A model generated the notes under the pieces. It had not been told where the DNA came from and searched no databases. It was given only the letters and a program-made list of their open reading frames with translations. Below are positions 1 through 9,814 of a stretch of 21,354 nucleotides of DNA, piece after piece (position 1 is the first letter of the stretch; each line of letters opens with the position of its first letter). A program made the translations under genes and the position numbers. Location: contig JAAMPI010000999.1 in the NCBI GenBank assembly GCA_013054445.1, positions 1 through 21,354 on the forward strand. Direction: 5' to 3'. The DNA is from Cudoniella acicularis (Eukaryota > Ascomycota > Leotiomycetes > Helotiales > Helotiaceae).

Positions 1-2618
1 CAACAGGTGGAATTAATAGTGGAGGCACCGGATTATAGCGATACTCCGGGTGATTCGGGGGTGGGATAACGTCCTGTTTCCGGACGTCGACCAAATCGCT
101 TCTATGAGCCTCGAAGTGTACGAATTTGATATTTGTTAATTCTCGGAGAGACAATGATGCAAGAAAACCTCCTTTCATCTGATTGTAGTGCGTGCATAAA
201 AGTATGAACAGGTCAGTGTCAGATTTGGCTTGTAGTTTCACCAAATCTAACTGAAGTAGTCTGGTAGCATATCGTCCCTCATTGTAACAAAGAAGTAGGT
301 AGATGCTTTCTTCATTGGATGTTGGAGGTGTTTGGGACTGTGCCTGTTCGGAGTTTACTGAATCTTCTGTTGAGCGCCGTGTGTGAAGTGGAAGTTGCCC
401 ATCCTTGTTTCTTAAAAATTTGAATGTCGCTGAACTGAGCAAACTGGTCATTCCACTAGATAGTGGTCGTCCAATACTGCTCAAAAATGATCTCGAGCTT
501 GTTATGCTGCTCGTTCCCGAGCCACTAATCGCCCGTCTTAGATCATCTGCACCGGCTTGAGTGAAGTGCGTAAAATCATCATAAGACGTATGTCCACATT
601 TCTAGAGGGCTGATTAGTTGCACTCTTTAAAATATCTCACTTGGACTCACACATTGCCATCCAATTCGTATTTTTCCAGCTTCGGGTGGCCGCCTTCGCA
701 ATGCAACAATTTGGTCTACGAACTGGCGGATAATTCCGGGACGTGCTGGCTTTTGTTCTTGTCGGGTCTTGATAACCTTCTCGACCGCTTCCTTCTTGGT
801 TTCTGTCAAAGTCTGAAGGGGAGAGGTTCGTTCGGCCCGGAATGTGGTAGGGGGTGGTCTCCGAGAAGGCCCTGCTCGAGTCATTCTTGAGCTACCATCG
901 ACACCAAGTCGGGAGGAAGCGCTACTGGTCTTCGAATTTGAATTGTGGTACCATCCGTCCCTTACGGTACTAAAGTAGCGACCCAAAGTAATCAACGCTT
1001 TCGCCAGTTTGCGTCTATTGCCCGAGACTACCCTCGACCTTGGGCAGGATCGCGTAACCTGATGCCTTTGGCTAGACCCATGTTTACTGACAATAGGTAC
1101 TATCTCTTTTTCTTCCAAGTTCCCTTTGCCACTGTCTGAAGAGCTAGGGAACAAAACGGTAGTACCTGGGGTGAGGACATCCGGCGTTGAATAATTGAAG
1201 TTATGATGATGCGCAGCAATATTCGATTTCTCTTCCTCTTTCAAAGCCTCTATATCTGCGGCTACTGCTAGTAGAAGGTAAAGTGATCCTAGCGCAGCAA
1301 GTCCAGAACCAAGAACAGGGGCCCACTGACCTAAAAAATAGTGTATAATCAGTCAGCGATCCATGCTAATTATAAGCAGAAAGTAGTTGCTTACCGATAC
1401 TAGTTATAGGCTCAGTCTCATACCTGACCTGAGGACTAAAAAAATTCCTCTCGCCGAGAATGAGAATAACAAGTACTATAGAACCGAACATAGGAATTTC
1501 AACAGCATTAAAAAATATCCTAATCAGAGATGGTCTGAATGTCCCGCTCTTCTCGGTAGTAATACCATTTGTGCCTTCGATCGGCTTTTGCTCTTCGCTT
1601 CTATTACCGAAACGCGATTTCCGGTTGATGTCCAAAGTCTTATTCCACATGGATATGGTTGAAAGGAGTGCAGGAATACAGCATGCAACTGCGAGAAGCA
1701 TCGCTGTATCAAAAGTAAACTTGTCCGGTGCGGGGATCACGTAGATGTTGTTTGCCGAACCCGCTCGCATAGGAGAAAATGGACCCCGGTCAACAGAGCA
1801 AGTAAGGCCACACGTGGTGGTGTTATACGGAAAAAATCTCGGCTGAGACGAGATCGGGTTACCAGATTCGTCTTGCGTGCAATCAGAAGTTTCTATACGG
1901 AAGAACTCGACCGTCAAGCTCAGCAGTCCTATAGGGAAAGGGCTGATATTTAGCAACGCTTCAGAATCGAAATATAGCCACTGGTAGAACAATTATGCTA
2001 CTCACCAGCAAGCATAAGGCCAGTCCACAAGAAGATAGAGCTCCGACAAAGATCATAAAAGTAAGTCCGCGATAGCTTAACTATAATAGGAGCGGTTAAA
2101 ATGCCTATAGAGCATAACTGAAAAGCTCCGTAAATGTCCATATCGACAGCACCTAGCAGACAGACACAACGGTTAACCAACTGTAAAATCACGTATAAAG
2201 TATAAAAGACTCACCATTGACATGTATTGCCGCAAGGACGATACCGTGAATAGCAGCTACTGCCGGGAAAAGCAACGCGGCTGCGAGGCAAGCGTTCCTG
2301 AGCCATTCCTCCTTTCGGGCAAAAATGCAGCCTGCTATAAGGACATAATATCTATAAGGAAATAATAATTGAAGTGTCAGTAAATTTGGCGCAAAGGTTA
2401 CTTCTGGCATGCAGAATTTATTACGAAATGAAGAACTTACAAGGCTCTCGAGCCTGGTCCGTACTGGCCTGATACTGGCCAGGCGCATACGACGGGTAAA
2501 GCTGTATTATCCATAGCTGCAGCGTTTCGATTAACTAAAACACATAGGTATGCAACAAAGAGATCGAAGACAGCGCAGACATGACCTCTCAACAGTCTGC
2601 GTAGAGGAAAGTTCTGGG
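1..2618 (-). CDS. Multi-pass membrane protein with cytosolic C-terminal domain, spliced, partial at left edge
   Basis: Six exons can be joined: 2618-2441, 2351-2215, 2152-2006, 1928-1395, 1330-651 and 601-1. All five introns (89, 62, 77, 64 and 49 nt) are GT..AG and every junction keeps the frame, giving about 759 codons. The first half has roughly seven or eight hydrophobic spans, and landmarks such as DNTALPVVCAWPVSGQYG, NACLAAALLFPAVAAIHG and SANNIYVIPAPDKFTFDTA, which I recognise from an uncharacterised fungal membrane family. A Ser/Arg/Pro-rich linker leads to a C-terminal domain with KCGH, SYDDF and PPPNHPEYRYNP motifs, seen elsewhere at the C-terminus of fungal hypothetical proteins. 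The start is unresolved: the frame before the acceptor at 2619-2620 is closed by a stop, so a short first exon must lie upstream. The 3' end is outside the window. No function is known to me; receptor or channel roles would be guesses. Confidence 0.85.
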
Positions 2619-2826
2619 CTGAAATAGATAGAATAGTAACCCTGGGAAGTATTCACTAGCCATGAGCGGCATCGTCTGATATAAGGCGGGTGATGGTATC
2701 GCCTTGGGTAGTGCCTTGCACAGACTGAATTTGGGGTCAGGCTGGAAAAGGGTTGATTTTATGTTATCGTGGAGGGGGCGGAGCAAAAATGAGGCGGTCG
2801 GGCTTTCAGCCACCTTATGCATGCTA
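2619..2826 (-). other. Probable 5' end and promoter side of the membrane gene
   Basis: The acceptor ctatttcag at 2620-2628 must join an upstream exon carrying the start codon. A candidate ATG lies at 2668-2670 on the minus strand, but a direct splice from there would need an intron of only about 22 nt, too short for a fungal intron. The MITE inserted at 2827 lies right next to this stretch and could have removed or displaced the true first exon or promoter. Confidence 0.4.
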
Positions 2827-3395
2827 CACCGGCATGCGCGACTGGTTGTCAAAACGTGATTTCCCAAAATTTGCTCACCCCATCAAAATTTAACATTTGC
2901 ATAATTCTTTTATATACTATAACTCTATAACCCCACCTTTAAATTATAAAATAAATAGTATAAATTAAAGCCCTAACTAAGCGTATTCTAAAAATACTAT
3001 TTTTAAATAAGCGTATTAAGTCTTTATCTCTTAGTAAATAGATTTTATAAAATCGAAGATTTATAGCGGGGTTTTCAACGATGTAGCGGGGTAACTTAGT
3101 ATGCACGACTTATAGTCAGCCTAGAAATCTACGTCCCTCCTTAAAATCTTCGATTTTTTACGAAATCTCTTTGCTAAGAGATAAAGACTAGATAGATATA
3201 CTTAATTAAATATAGTATTTTTTAGAATACGCTTAGTTAGGGTTTTAATTTGTACTACTTACTTAATAATTTAAAGCTATCTTTATAGAGTAATAGTTGC
3301 GTAAAAGAATTATAGGAATATGGCAGACGACATTTTGGTAGGGCGGAAAAAAATCGGCAAAATCACGCTTTAACAACTAGTCGCGCATATCGGTG
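2827..3395. mobile_element. Foldback MITE with about 240-bp terminal inverted repeats and TA duplication
   Basis: The left arm (2827-3062) and the reverse complement of the right arm (about 3143-3395) match over nearly their whole length. Shared blocks include outer CACCG..ATGCGCGACT, ATAATTCTTTTA, CCCTAACTAAGCGTATTCT, TCTTTATCTCTTAG and AATCGAAGATTT. The element is flanked on both sides by TA (2825-2826 and 3396-3397). TA duplication is characteristic of Tc1/mariner-superfamily transposition. There is no transposase frame, so it is non-autonomous. The arms differ at scattered C/T and G/A positions, as expected of an old or RIP-affected copy. The centre (3063-3142) carries two AGCGGGGT repeats. 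Confidence 0.85.
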
Positions 3396-3397
3396 TA

Positions 3398-4544
3398 ACA
3401 AACTAGTTCTAGTGCACATTCATAACAAGATCTTTCCATAACGGGGTAACAATTTCGTTCAAATTGGTTGTAGATGATATTTTACAGCCGTTTCAATCTT
3501 TCTCTTTGTTTAAATCCGGTTTTCTAGTGTTACTATGCGTCTAGAGGTTAGAGGCGTGGAAGCGCGAGCTTCCTCAAACATAAGACAAACCAATCTTGCA
3601 CTAACTATTTCCGACCCATATAGACATCACATCACTTGCGCTGAAAGGAAAAATTTGGAGTTAATAGAGGAGGACGAATTGGCATGCTTTTCTTTTGCCT
3701 AAGAAAAGCTGCGGCTGTTTGTGAGGCATTTCAACTGCAATTCGAAGTTCTTGCTATACGGTCTCCAATCCAGCTACGTCATCTCAAGTGACCTTTTGCT
3801 GGGATATTTCAGCTGTGCTTTTGATTGAGTCTAGAAGCAACTTGTCGTCGGCCTTCCGACTATGTCGATAAGTTTCGGCATTATTCTCTTAGTCTGCGTG
3901 TTATATATTAGATTCAACAGTTTTTTTTTAATGCCTAAAGCACTACAATGTGGTGGGTCGAGGCTTTTGAAATCACTTACTGTTGTTAGATCTTACGGAG
4001 TTTGGCTCGTGTCCTCTATTTAACTAGACGGGGCAAAGAAATTCTGCTGACGGCTTCCGAGAGTGAATGCGTAGCCTTGGACATCCACACACAGGTGGCG
4101 AAGTGGATAATGAAGTTCCGGTGATGGGAGTAGCAGCAATCTGAGTCCTTCACTATAATGGGAGAGGCTAAATAAAGAATAAGCACCAAACGCTTGGTTA
4201 TAGGAACACAGCAGGGTAAGATTACAATGTGCAAGTGGAATCAAGCTCTCTCCAGATTCCTTCAAAACAAAGGCTTGGGTTCTACTAAGCAACTAGGCTC
4301 GGTGAGAGAAGTCAGTGGTACAAATTCTTTAGGGAAGCCTAAAAACATTTTTGGGAAAAGGTCTGGGCCGTGTATATATTTCTACCCTTCGTAGTAGGTA
4401 GAGATACGTGCACTTTTCTTCTCTTTTCCGACCTGACGGGTCTGGGATCTTGATATAAATGAATTAGCGACGTCGATGGAATCGAAGTATTGGATTAGTA
4501 TGGATTGTGGGCTCAACTACTAAATTTGTGACGGTCGCTTGGGA
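3398..4544. other. Intergenic, no gene recognised
   Basis: Only short overlapping frames without recognisable motifs occur on either strand. Base composition is mixed and not strongly AT-biased. No splice-consistent coding segment, tRNA or repeat matching the rest of the window was found. Confidence 0.5.
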
Positions 4545-4741
4545 GGGGCCTTAAGGAGCCAAGACGGGCCCCCTTGGGTACTAGAAGAGCATCCCAATGG
4601 ATGCTCATGCTAACTCTATCACTGCCCGCTGTTGCTCACCACTGCTCACCTGCTTCCCGCCTTTGCCTCACCCTTACTCACCTTAGCTCACCCAGCATTG
4701 CCGATAAAGCAGCCCTGCTCACCTTTCCGAACAGAAACAGA
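4545..4741. repeat. Dispersed repeat, copy 1, with TGCTCA-type subrepeats
   Basis: This stretch matches 16472-16638 in the same orientation at both ends: a GGGCCTTAAGG..AGCCA block at the start, and a TAAAGCAGC..GCTCA..GAAACAGA block at the end. The inside of both copies is filled with short GCTCACC or GCTCAGG units. Many short subterminal repeats are a habit of hAT-type elements, but no terminal repeats or 8-bp duplication could be fixed, so the class is open. Confidence 0.55.
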
Positions 4742-4919
4742 TTTCGTGCAGGTGAGGATTCAGGTTAGACAACCAGCTGTTGCGACACCTAGTAGGCTCT
4801 GCAACGTAGAATTTGTGTTGTTCGACGTCTTGGATTCATCGTGGCTCTAAATTTCGAAAGGTTCCCTGCCTACTGTCTGAAACTCGTCATCGCCAACCTG
4901 AGAAAATTAGGAGTAGATA

Positions 4920-5935
4920 CGTGGATAGGATAGGATAGGATTGATTTATTGTCAGCTAGCGGTCGCTAGACTATGTGACTGCCCCTCCCTTGGCGGTTGG
5001 GTCTTCCACGTTAGGCGTGGGTTGCTATTCTATGGTTTTTCTAGTTACTCTTACTAGGGCAAGCCCGTTCATTTGTTCTCTACTCGGCCCCTTTGTTGCC
5101 TCTTTGTGCATTCTTTGACTCGGGGTTATAGCCCTTAGTCTCTGTCCTTCCTTCGGGTAGCGCGCGCACGCTTGCCCTCTAGTTCCTTTTGTCCGTTCCC
5201 TCTGGTTTATTCAGCTGGCTCCGCGCTCCCCTCGGGTTGCGCCTTATCGCCCCCACTGTCCCCCGTTGGCTCTTCCTCCGTCTCCGGTGTCCTGGGTTCC
5301 CTCCCTATAAGCCCCTCGTACACTACTGACCTTCCTCCGCTTGCCGTCTCGAACCGTTTCTCCGTTATACACCGGCGGCTGTATACGGTCTTAGTTAGCT
5401 AGTTAGCTAATACCTTGACGCCTTTGGTCAGGAGCTATCTAGTCCGTTCCTCGGTTGTCTTTATCTTACGGCCGCCTGCTCTATTGAGTAGCGTTGGGCC
5501 GTCCTTATTGCCCTGCTAGGGCTCTGTTCCTCCCTCGTTTACAAGTTCGTATTCGATAAAGTGATTCTTGGTTCGTATCGGTGTCCCTATATAGGTGCAC
5601 CGTACTATAGTGTTGTGTTTAAAGCGGTCGTGGTATTCCTGGAAATTCCCGTGCCCGCTCCTTAAGGCAATGATATACCTAGTGGTCTCCCTTAAGGGGC
5701 CGGTCTGAGCCTTCTTCGTCTTTGCTTCCGCGGCGCGTCTGTCCGCTGCCCCTATCCCGAGGTCCCTGTAGGACTGCGGCTTGGTTGCCTCGTATTCTAC
5801 TGTCCGCCTGTCGCGTTGTCTTTGTTTGACGTGCCTCCTTATCTAACTTGCCGTCGCCGGCTGTGTCGTGGTCGCACTGTCATTTTCTCTGGTTACTCTT
5901 ACTCGTCCCTGGTCCGCACTTAACATAGATAGACG
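4920..5935 (-). mobile_element. 5'-truncated, mutated Tad-like LINE: RNase H end and 3' tail
   Basis: On the minus strand, one frame reads KPQSYRDLGIGAADRR (YRDLGI at 5770-5753), then TRYIIALRSGHG and NFQEYHDRFKH (5659-5615). This layout matches the C-terminal RNase H/zinc-binding end of Tad/I-type LINE ORF2 proteins as I know them. The expected Cys-rich motif that follows is degraded (a RCTY..GTP stretch), and stops are frequent. The minus-strand 3' end runs into a TCCTA tandem repeat (4943-4922), a common kind of LINE tail. Reverse transcriptase and ORF1 are absent, so the copy is 5'-truncated. The plus-strand frame at 5172-5402 is only a shadow. Confidence 0.7.
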
Positions 5936-6300
5936 AAGTCTATTAGCGGAACTAAGTAGGTAGACTAAATCGGCCATTGTTGTCGAAAGAAACGGCGTTA
6001 GGTAGGCACTTCAAAGTTTATTCATTTGTAGGGCGAAATTTTTACGGTACTTTTCGCAAGTGGTAGGGCTTAATAGCATATGATTTACTTAGTATCCGAT
6101 ACTGGCCGAGGAGACCCCGCCGCAGTTCAGGCTCCAATGTCTCCAGCCTTCTGGATGCCATCAGGCTGTAAGGAATACGCACCAAAACTTCAGTCGCAAA
6201 AAGATCTAGAAATTTAACCACTTGGCATTCTTTTACATTTGGCGTTAAAGGTATCCCAAACTAATAGTTCGGAATATATCATAATATACGGACAATATAA
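5936..6300. other. Intergenic, no gene recognised
   Basis: The stretch is AT-leaning with frequent TA dinucleotides. A minus-strand piece at about 6165-6035 reads without stops for some 40 codons from an ATG at 6157-6155, but resembles nothing I know. Confidence 0.4.
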
Positions 6301-6454
6301 CAAATCGCAAGGCTTTCGAGCCAGAAGAGAGTGAAGAAAGCGGCCCTGTCCCCTAATATCGGAGCTGGAGACCTGGCCCGAGCCTGCCGTGGTGATACCG
6401 ACTACCGCAAGGCCCGTAACAATACCCGAGTGCGTTATCGCAAAAAAAAAAAAA
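6301..6454 (+). other. GC-rich island ending in a 13-A run
   Basis: A block of about 130 bases with normal GC content stands out from AT-rich surroundings and ends in A13 at 6442-6454. An A-tail after a distinct sequence block can mark a retroposed RNA, such as a SINE or 3' transcript fragment. No pol III A/B boxes, target duplication or protein similarity could be made out, so the identity is open. Confidence 0.3.
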
Positions 6455-6834
6455 GCTATTCGCGACTTCTAAGCTACGTACGCAAATTGATTTACGAATT
6501 AATTTATTTCTAATTATAATTATTCCGTTTCCTAATTTAATTATTTTATAATTTAATTACCTTATAGTCTAACCATTTTATCTAATTATTTTATAAGTTT
6601 ATTTTACGATTTTTATTATTATTTTATTTTATAATTTAATTGTTTATAAGTAAAGGCTGTGTACGAATAGCCTCAATTATAGCGACAGCGAGGTTGCCTC
6701 TATAGAAAAAAAGAATATAAGTAAACTGGTTTACGGAAACTAATAGTCGAATTTTACCGCCTATGGCATTGAGTATAAGAGTAATGATTAGACGAAAAGA
6801 GCAAATATATTACTAGAGTTATTTCACCTCTATC
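6455..6834. other. AT-rich, RIP-like DNA
   Basis: 6490-6650 consists almost wholly of TTTATAATTTAATTA-type sequence, and the rest is TA-rich. This composition is typical of heavily RIP-mutated repeats. No coding frame survives. Confidence 0.6.
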
Positions 6835-7545
6835 TCAAAGTACTAATTGGTCTATTAAACATTCCTGGCGCCATGTATCAACGCGGTTTCCTATGATGTT
6901 TATAGGCAAGTATGAATACCAATCACTTAAACTCCAACTCACTCTAGCGAGGGCTTTAACATGTTCCTAATACTCTGGATACGCCCTACTCAACTCCCAG
7001 TCAATAAGTCTAGTAATCCTGATAGCATTTAGAGCCGTATATAGCACTAATATGTTCTCGGGGCGTAGGTCACTATGAGTCATGACGATCTGGTGACTTA
7101 TACTAGGCGTAGAGGTGATTAAATCCAGGTAGACTAGGTTCAGCTCTCGGCGAGTAGAAATTAGGAATGCTCTAAATTCCATCTCACTTGAAATACTTCC
7201 TACGCTAGTTCGAACGTGCCGCCGTAAATCTCTATACAAGGGCGGATCGCCGCTACCGAGGTATTTAGATTGTAGCGACACCTTCTATAGACATTATAAG
7301 ATTCCCCCTAACTGAGACCGTACAGAACTCTTTAGCTCAGGTAAAAGGTGCGGCCAGTGTTTCGTAAGGAGATCTCCTTTAATATATAATATAAATATAT
7401 ACGTGTAACTTCTAATAGAAATTACGCCTAGCGGCTCGGGCATTAGAATGTTTCGATAAGGCTAAACATAGCACATTGTCTGATACTCGCTAATGTCTAG
7501 GCCTAAAGCAAATTTGACTACGATAGAAGTAGCAATCCTCACTAT
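6835..7545 (-). pseudogene. RIP-mutated APH-type phosphotransferase (kinase-like) copy
   Basis: One minus-strand frame runs from about 7545 to 6837. It reads a VVKFA segment, a SYTYIF..YIKGD segment, LLPELKSSVRSQL, SKYLGSGDPPLYRDLRRHVR, then the catalytic-loop motif HSDLRPENIL (HxDxxxxN) and LIDWELSRAYPEY. These are hallmarks of the fungal aminoglycoside-phosphotransferase-like family, which share the protein kinase fold; substrates in fungi are mostly unknown. In-frame stops lie at 7462-7464, 7294-7296, 7285-7287 and 6967-6969. The last follows PEY where the family has W, so TGG became TAG. The usual HGD is HSD (GGT to AGT would be G-to-A). The frame resumes after the last stop (EHVKALARVSWSLSDWYSYL) and ends at 6835-6837. 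Introns would not remove these stops. Confidence 0.8.
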
Positions 7546-8102
7546 CTACTTTAAAAGGACTTGGTAAAGCACTTCTCTATTATTTAATAAGCGCTAGAAG
7601 ATTAATATAGAATCTGGAAACTTATTCGATATATCTAGTATATTAAGGCCGATAAGCGTCTGAATCTGCGGTGCTAAAGGCGAAACGATGCTAAAGTCAC
7701 CGCATGGTTTAGGCATAGATGACTAAACAACCTTTAGTTCTTGCTTAACGTCTGAAAAGGGTGGGATATTCGTCGAAGCGCCTAAACGTAGGTAGATCAG
7801 TTTCTAATTCGCCCCTTACACTATAATATTAACATACCTCGGAGTTTATTTAATCGTTCTACACTATACTTAGATATATGCGGAGATAGGTCTGCCTCTG
7901 GATTCGATTTAAGGACCTTCTATAGCCCTAGAAGAAGGACGAGTTATACTTCGACCGTGGCGACGGACGGAACGACAGATTGAGCCTCGATCGCGGGGCT
8001 GGTTTCTGTCGCATGTTGTGACCTGGCGCGGGTATATTGCCGGCTGTTCGTGTTGTATGTGTTGTATGAATGAATATCCTGTGTCGCAAATGGATCCGAC
8101 AT
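7546..8102 (-). pseudogene. Degraded coding relic of unknown identity with open 5' end
   Basis: A minus-strand ATG at 8102-8100 opens a 52-codon frame of normal composition (start MSDPFATQDIHSYNTYN) that ends at a TAA at 7946-7944, where CAA would restore reading. Further down, protein-like stretches appear in different frames, for example NPEADLSPHISKYSVERLNK and SPLAPQIQTLIGLNILD. They are broken by TAA and TAG codons. It may be the 5' part of the adjacent phosphotransferase copy or a separate gene; I do not recognise it. Confidence 0.4.
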
Positions 8103-8242
8103 TGGTTTGGTGGAAGAAGTAAAAGAGAGGGCGGCAGAAGTTGGCGCTATTCCTGATTTGTACTAAACTGCACAGCCATAGCGGAGCTGCCTATTGTTTA
8201 GCCACCTTGGGGTCGGGGGTTGAATTACGCTTAAGAACTACT

Positions 8243-8410
8243 GTATAGTATCCTGAAACAGTCGCAAAATATTTACTGAAAAGCGCTTAATAGCGGCGGA
8301 ATTTACGACCTGACCTTAATACTCCTTTATCGCATTTTTTCAGCTCATGCATCGCCTTTTACCTAAGTATATATGACCTGAGCTCCTAGTTATAATCTCC
8401 CTTTTTACGT
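8243..8410. repeat. Direct repeat copy A, left of the 8.2-12.5 kb unit
   Basis: It aligns by eye with 12391-12542 in the same orientation. Shared blocks are AGTATCC..GA.AC.GTCGC.AAA, TTTACT.AAAA, GGCGGAATT, CA..CCTTTTACC, AGCTCCT and CCCTTTTTACG. One internal gap of about 25 bases is needed. It has no coding content. It could be a MITE, a terminal repeat or a fragment of a longer element. Confidence 0.65.
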
Positions 8411-8514
8411 GCGGGGGGTCGCGTAATCGAGGATGCTGAACCAGTCAGCCTTGCACCCGCATACCACACACAGCGCCTTACGACCACCACCGGCTCGTAA
8501 GCAAAGCTTCAAAC

Positions 8515-8634
8515 ATGTCATCTGCAATGGAACCTTCCTATCTTCCCTCTTCGCAATTACGGATCACCAGCCCTGACTACCAAACCCTGGAATTCGATCT
8601 CTTTTGCGATGCATGGCTCACTTACTGCCTATAG
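8515..8634 (+). other. Short 39-codon ORF upstream of the Cys/Trp-rich gene
   Basis: An ATG at 8515 opens a protein-like frame (start MSSAMEPSYLPSSQL) closed by TAG at 8632-8634. The frame runs on for about 22 codons afterwards (LEHPWESFRIY). It could be a broken first exon, an upstream ORF, or chance. There is no similarity I recognise. Confidence 0.25.
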
Positions 8635-8658
8635 TTAGAACACCCATGGGAATCTTTT

Positions 8659-8670
8659 CGTATATATAGT
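8659..8670 (+). promoter_or_regulatory. TATA-like box upstream of the gene at 8767
   Basis: A GTATATATAG stretch lies about 100 bases before the ATG at 8767, followed by an AT-rich leader. This is a plausible core promoter position, judged from sequence alone. Confidence 0.3.
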
Positions 8671-8766
8671 TTTAATTCGAACCGCAATTCATTAAATAAA
8701 TTCACATAAAAGACAGCTTCCTCTCAAATATAGGAAATTATCACTACTTTAGATACGTATATCAGA

Positions 8767-9751
8767 ATGTCGACAAGTTCTGGGAGGAAAGGCTCCTGCG
8801 AACGCTGTGGCCATATGTTAAACGAGCATGCTCAGGGACGAGATTCGAAATGCACAAAATGTAAAAAACCTTTCGAAATCTGCCAGGCTTTCATCCACGG
8901 ATCTGACGGGGGATGGAGGCTCTGCTACATACCCTGTTCGTGCGGTGAGAAGTATTATCCTGATAAAGCAAAACCTGCGCGGCCGTTAGCACCACACGAA
9001 TATATGACAAACCACCCAGGGTATAGACCGTTGCCTCCTGATGAAGAGTACGAAGACACGCCAGAAGGCATCGCTGACTGCTCTGCACTACTCCAGGAAG
9101 AAAGCTGGTCTGTCGGACATGGTCGAGCCGACTCTGGAAGTTCCGATGAACTTTCATGGGACAAAGCAAGAATTGAACGAGAGATGGGAAGTATTGAGGG
9201 GATTGTCGGAGGATTAGACAAAACCCATATTGAGGTGGGAAAGGCTATGTCAAAATGGAGTTCATGGGCTTGGAGTAAGGAGCATGAGCAATGTGTGAGA
9301 AGGCGAGAGACGTCACCTAGCGAATGGGAGTATGACTACCAAGTTTTGTCTGGAGAGTGGAGTGTATGGACTTGGAGCGAGTCGTGGGGACAATATGAGA
9401 GAGCTGCTAAAGGCCCTGATGGGAATTGGATATACGACCACGAGCCGTCACTCACGGACACTGGCAAGGGGAAAGGGAAGGCAAAAGATTCCATAAAGAA
9501 AAGCAAGGGCAACGAGGAGAAAGATTTAGCTAGCCCTAGCGATACTTCCAAGGGGCTGCTAGTAAAAACCGTCAAGGCGAAGAAGAAAAAAGGGTGTTTA
9601 TTATTTCACTAACGAAGAGGGCAACGATGTAGAAACCAAGGAAAGCGATTGGAAAAAAGGAAGTAGGTATAACGACGGAATTAAATGTGGGTGTCTGGTG
9701 TACATCGGAAAGAAATCCGGAAGGGTTTACTATACTTGGCAACTGGGCTAA
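8767..9751 (+). CDS. Cys-rich N-terminus and tandem Trp-rich repeats protein, frame break near the end
   Basis: The open frame from ATG 8767 to TAA 9610-9612 gives 281 residues. The N-terminus has CERC (11-14), CTKC (29-32), C39, C53 and C57-S-C59, suggesting one or two zinc sites. A long acidic linker follows. Residues 162-194 and 197-228 are two copies of a Trp-rich unit of about 32 residues (WSxWxWS, then basic/aromatic residues, then WxYD). The end is Lys-rich. At the A6 run 9586-9591 another frame opens: from 9590 it reads GVYYFTNEEGNDVETKESDW and ends YYTWQLG at TAA 9749-9751, 53 codons that look coding. Dropping one A would join them into a protein of about 325 residues. So 9612 is probably a false end, due to a real mutation or a sequence error. 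No function is known to me; it converges on the next gene. Confidence 0.65.
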
Positions 9752-9814
9752 GGCACCTGTTAATGAATTATGTTTGTAACTATGTCCTTATTACTTATGA
9801 CCCGATGCTTTTCA

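Noticed and set aside
618..890. Plus-strand 90-codon frame
   Set aside because: It is the antisense shadow of exon 1330-651 of the membrane gene, which is supported by family motifs and matching splice phases.
2827..3395. mimp-type MITE of Fusarium
   Set aside because: The terminal sequence (CACCG..ATGCGCGACT) and the long arms do not fit the short conserved mimp ends as I know them.
4016..4394. Short overlapping frames on both strands
   Set aside because: They overlap each other antisense, lack motifs and have no splice-consistent extension.
5172..5402. Plus-strand 76-codon frame
   Set aside because: It lies opposite the LINE relic, whose minus strand carries recognisable RNase H-region motifs; the plus frame has only Ser/Pro-rich low complexity.
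9585..9592. Programmed -1 frameshift at the A-AAA-AAG heptamer
   Set aside because: The coding continuation is in the +1 frame; the -1 frame soon meets a stop and looks non-coding.
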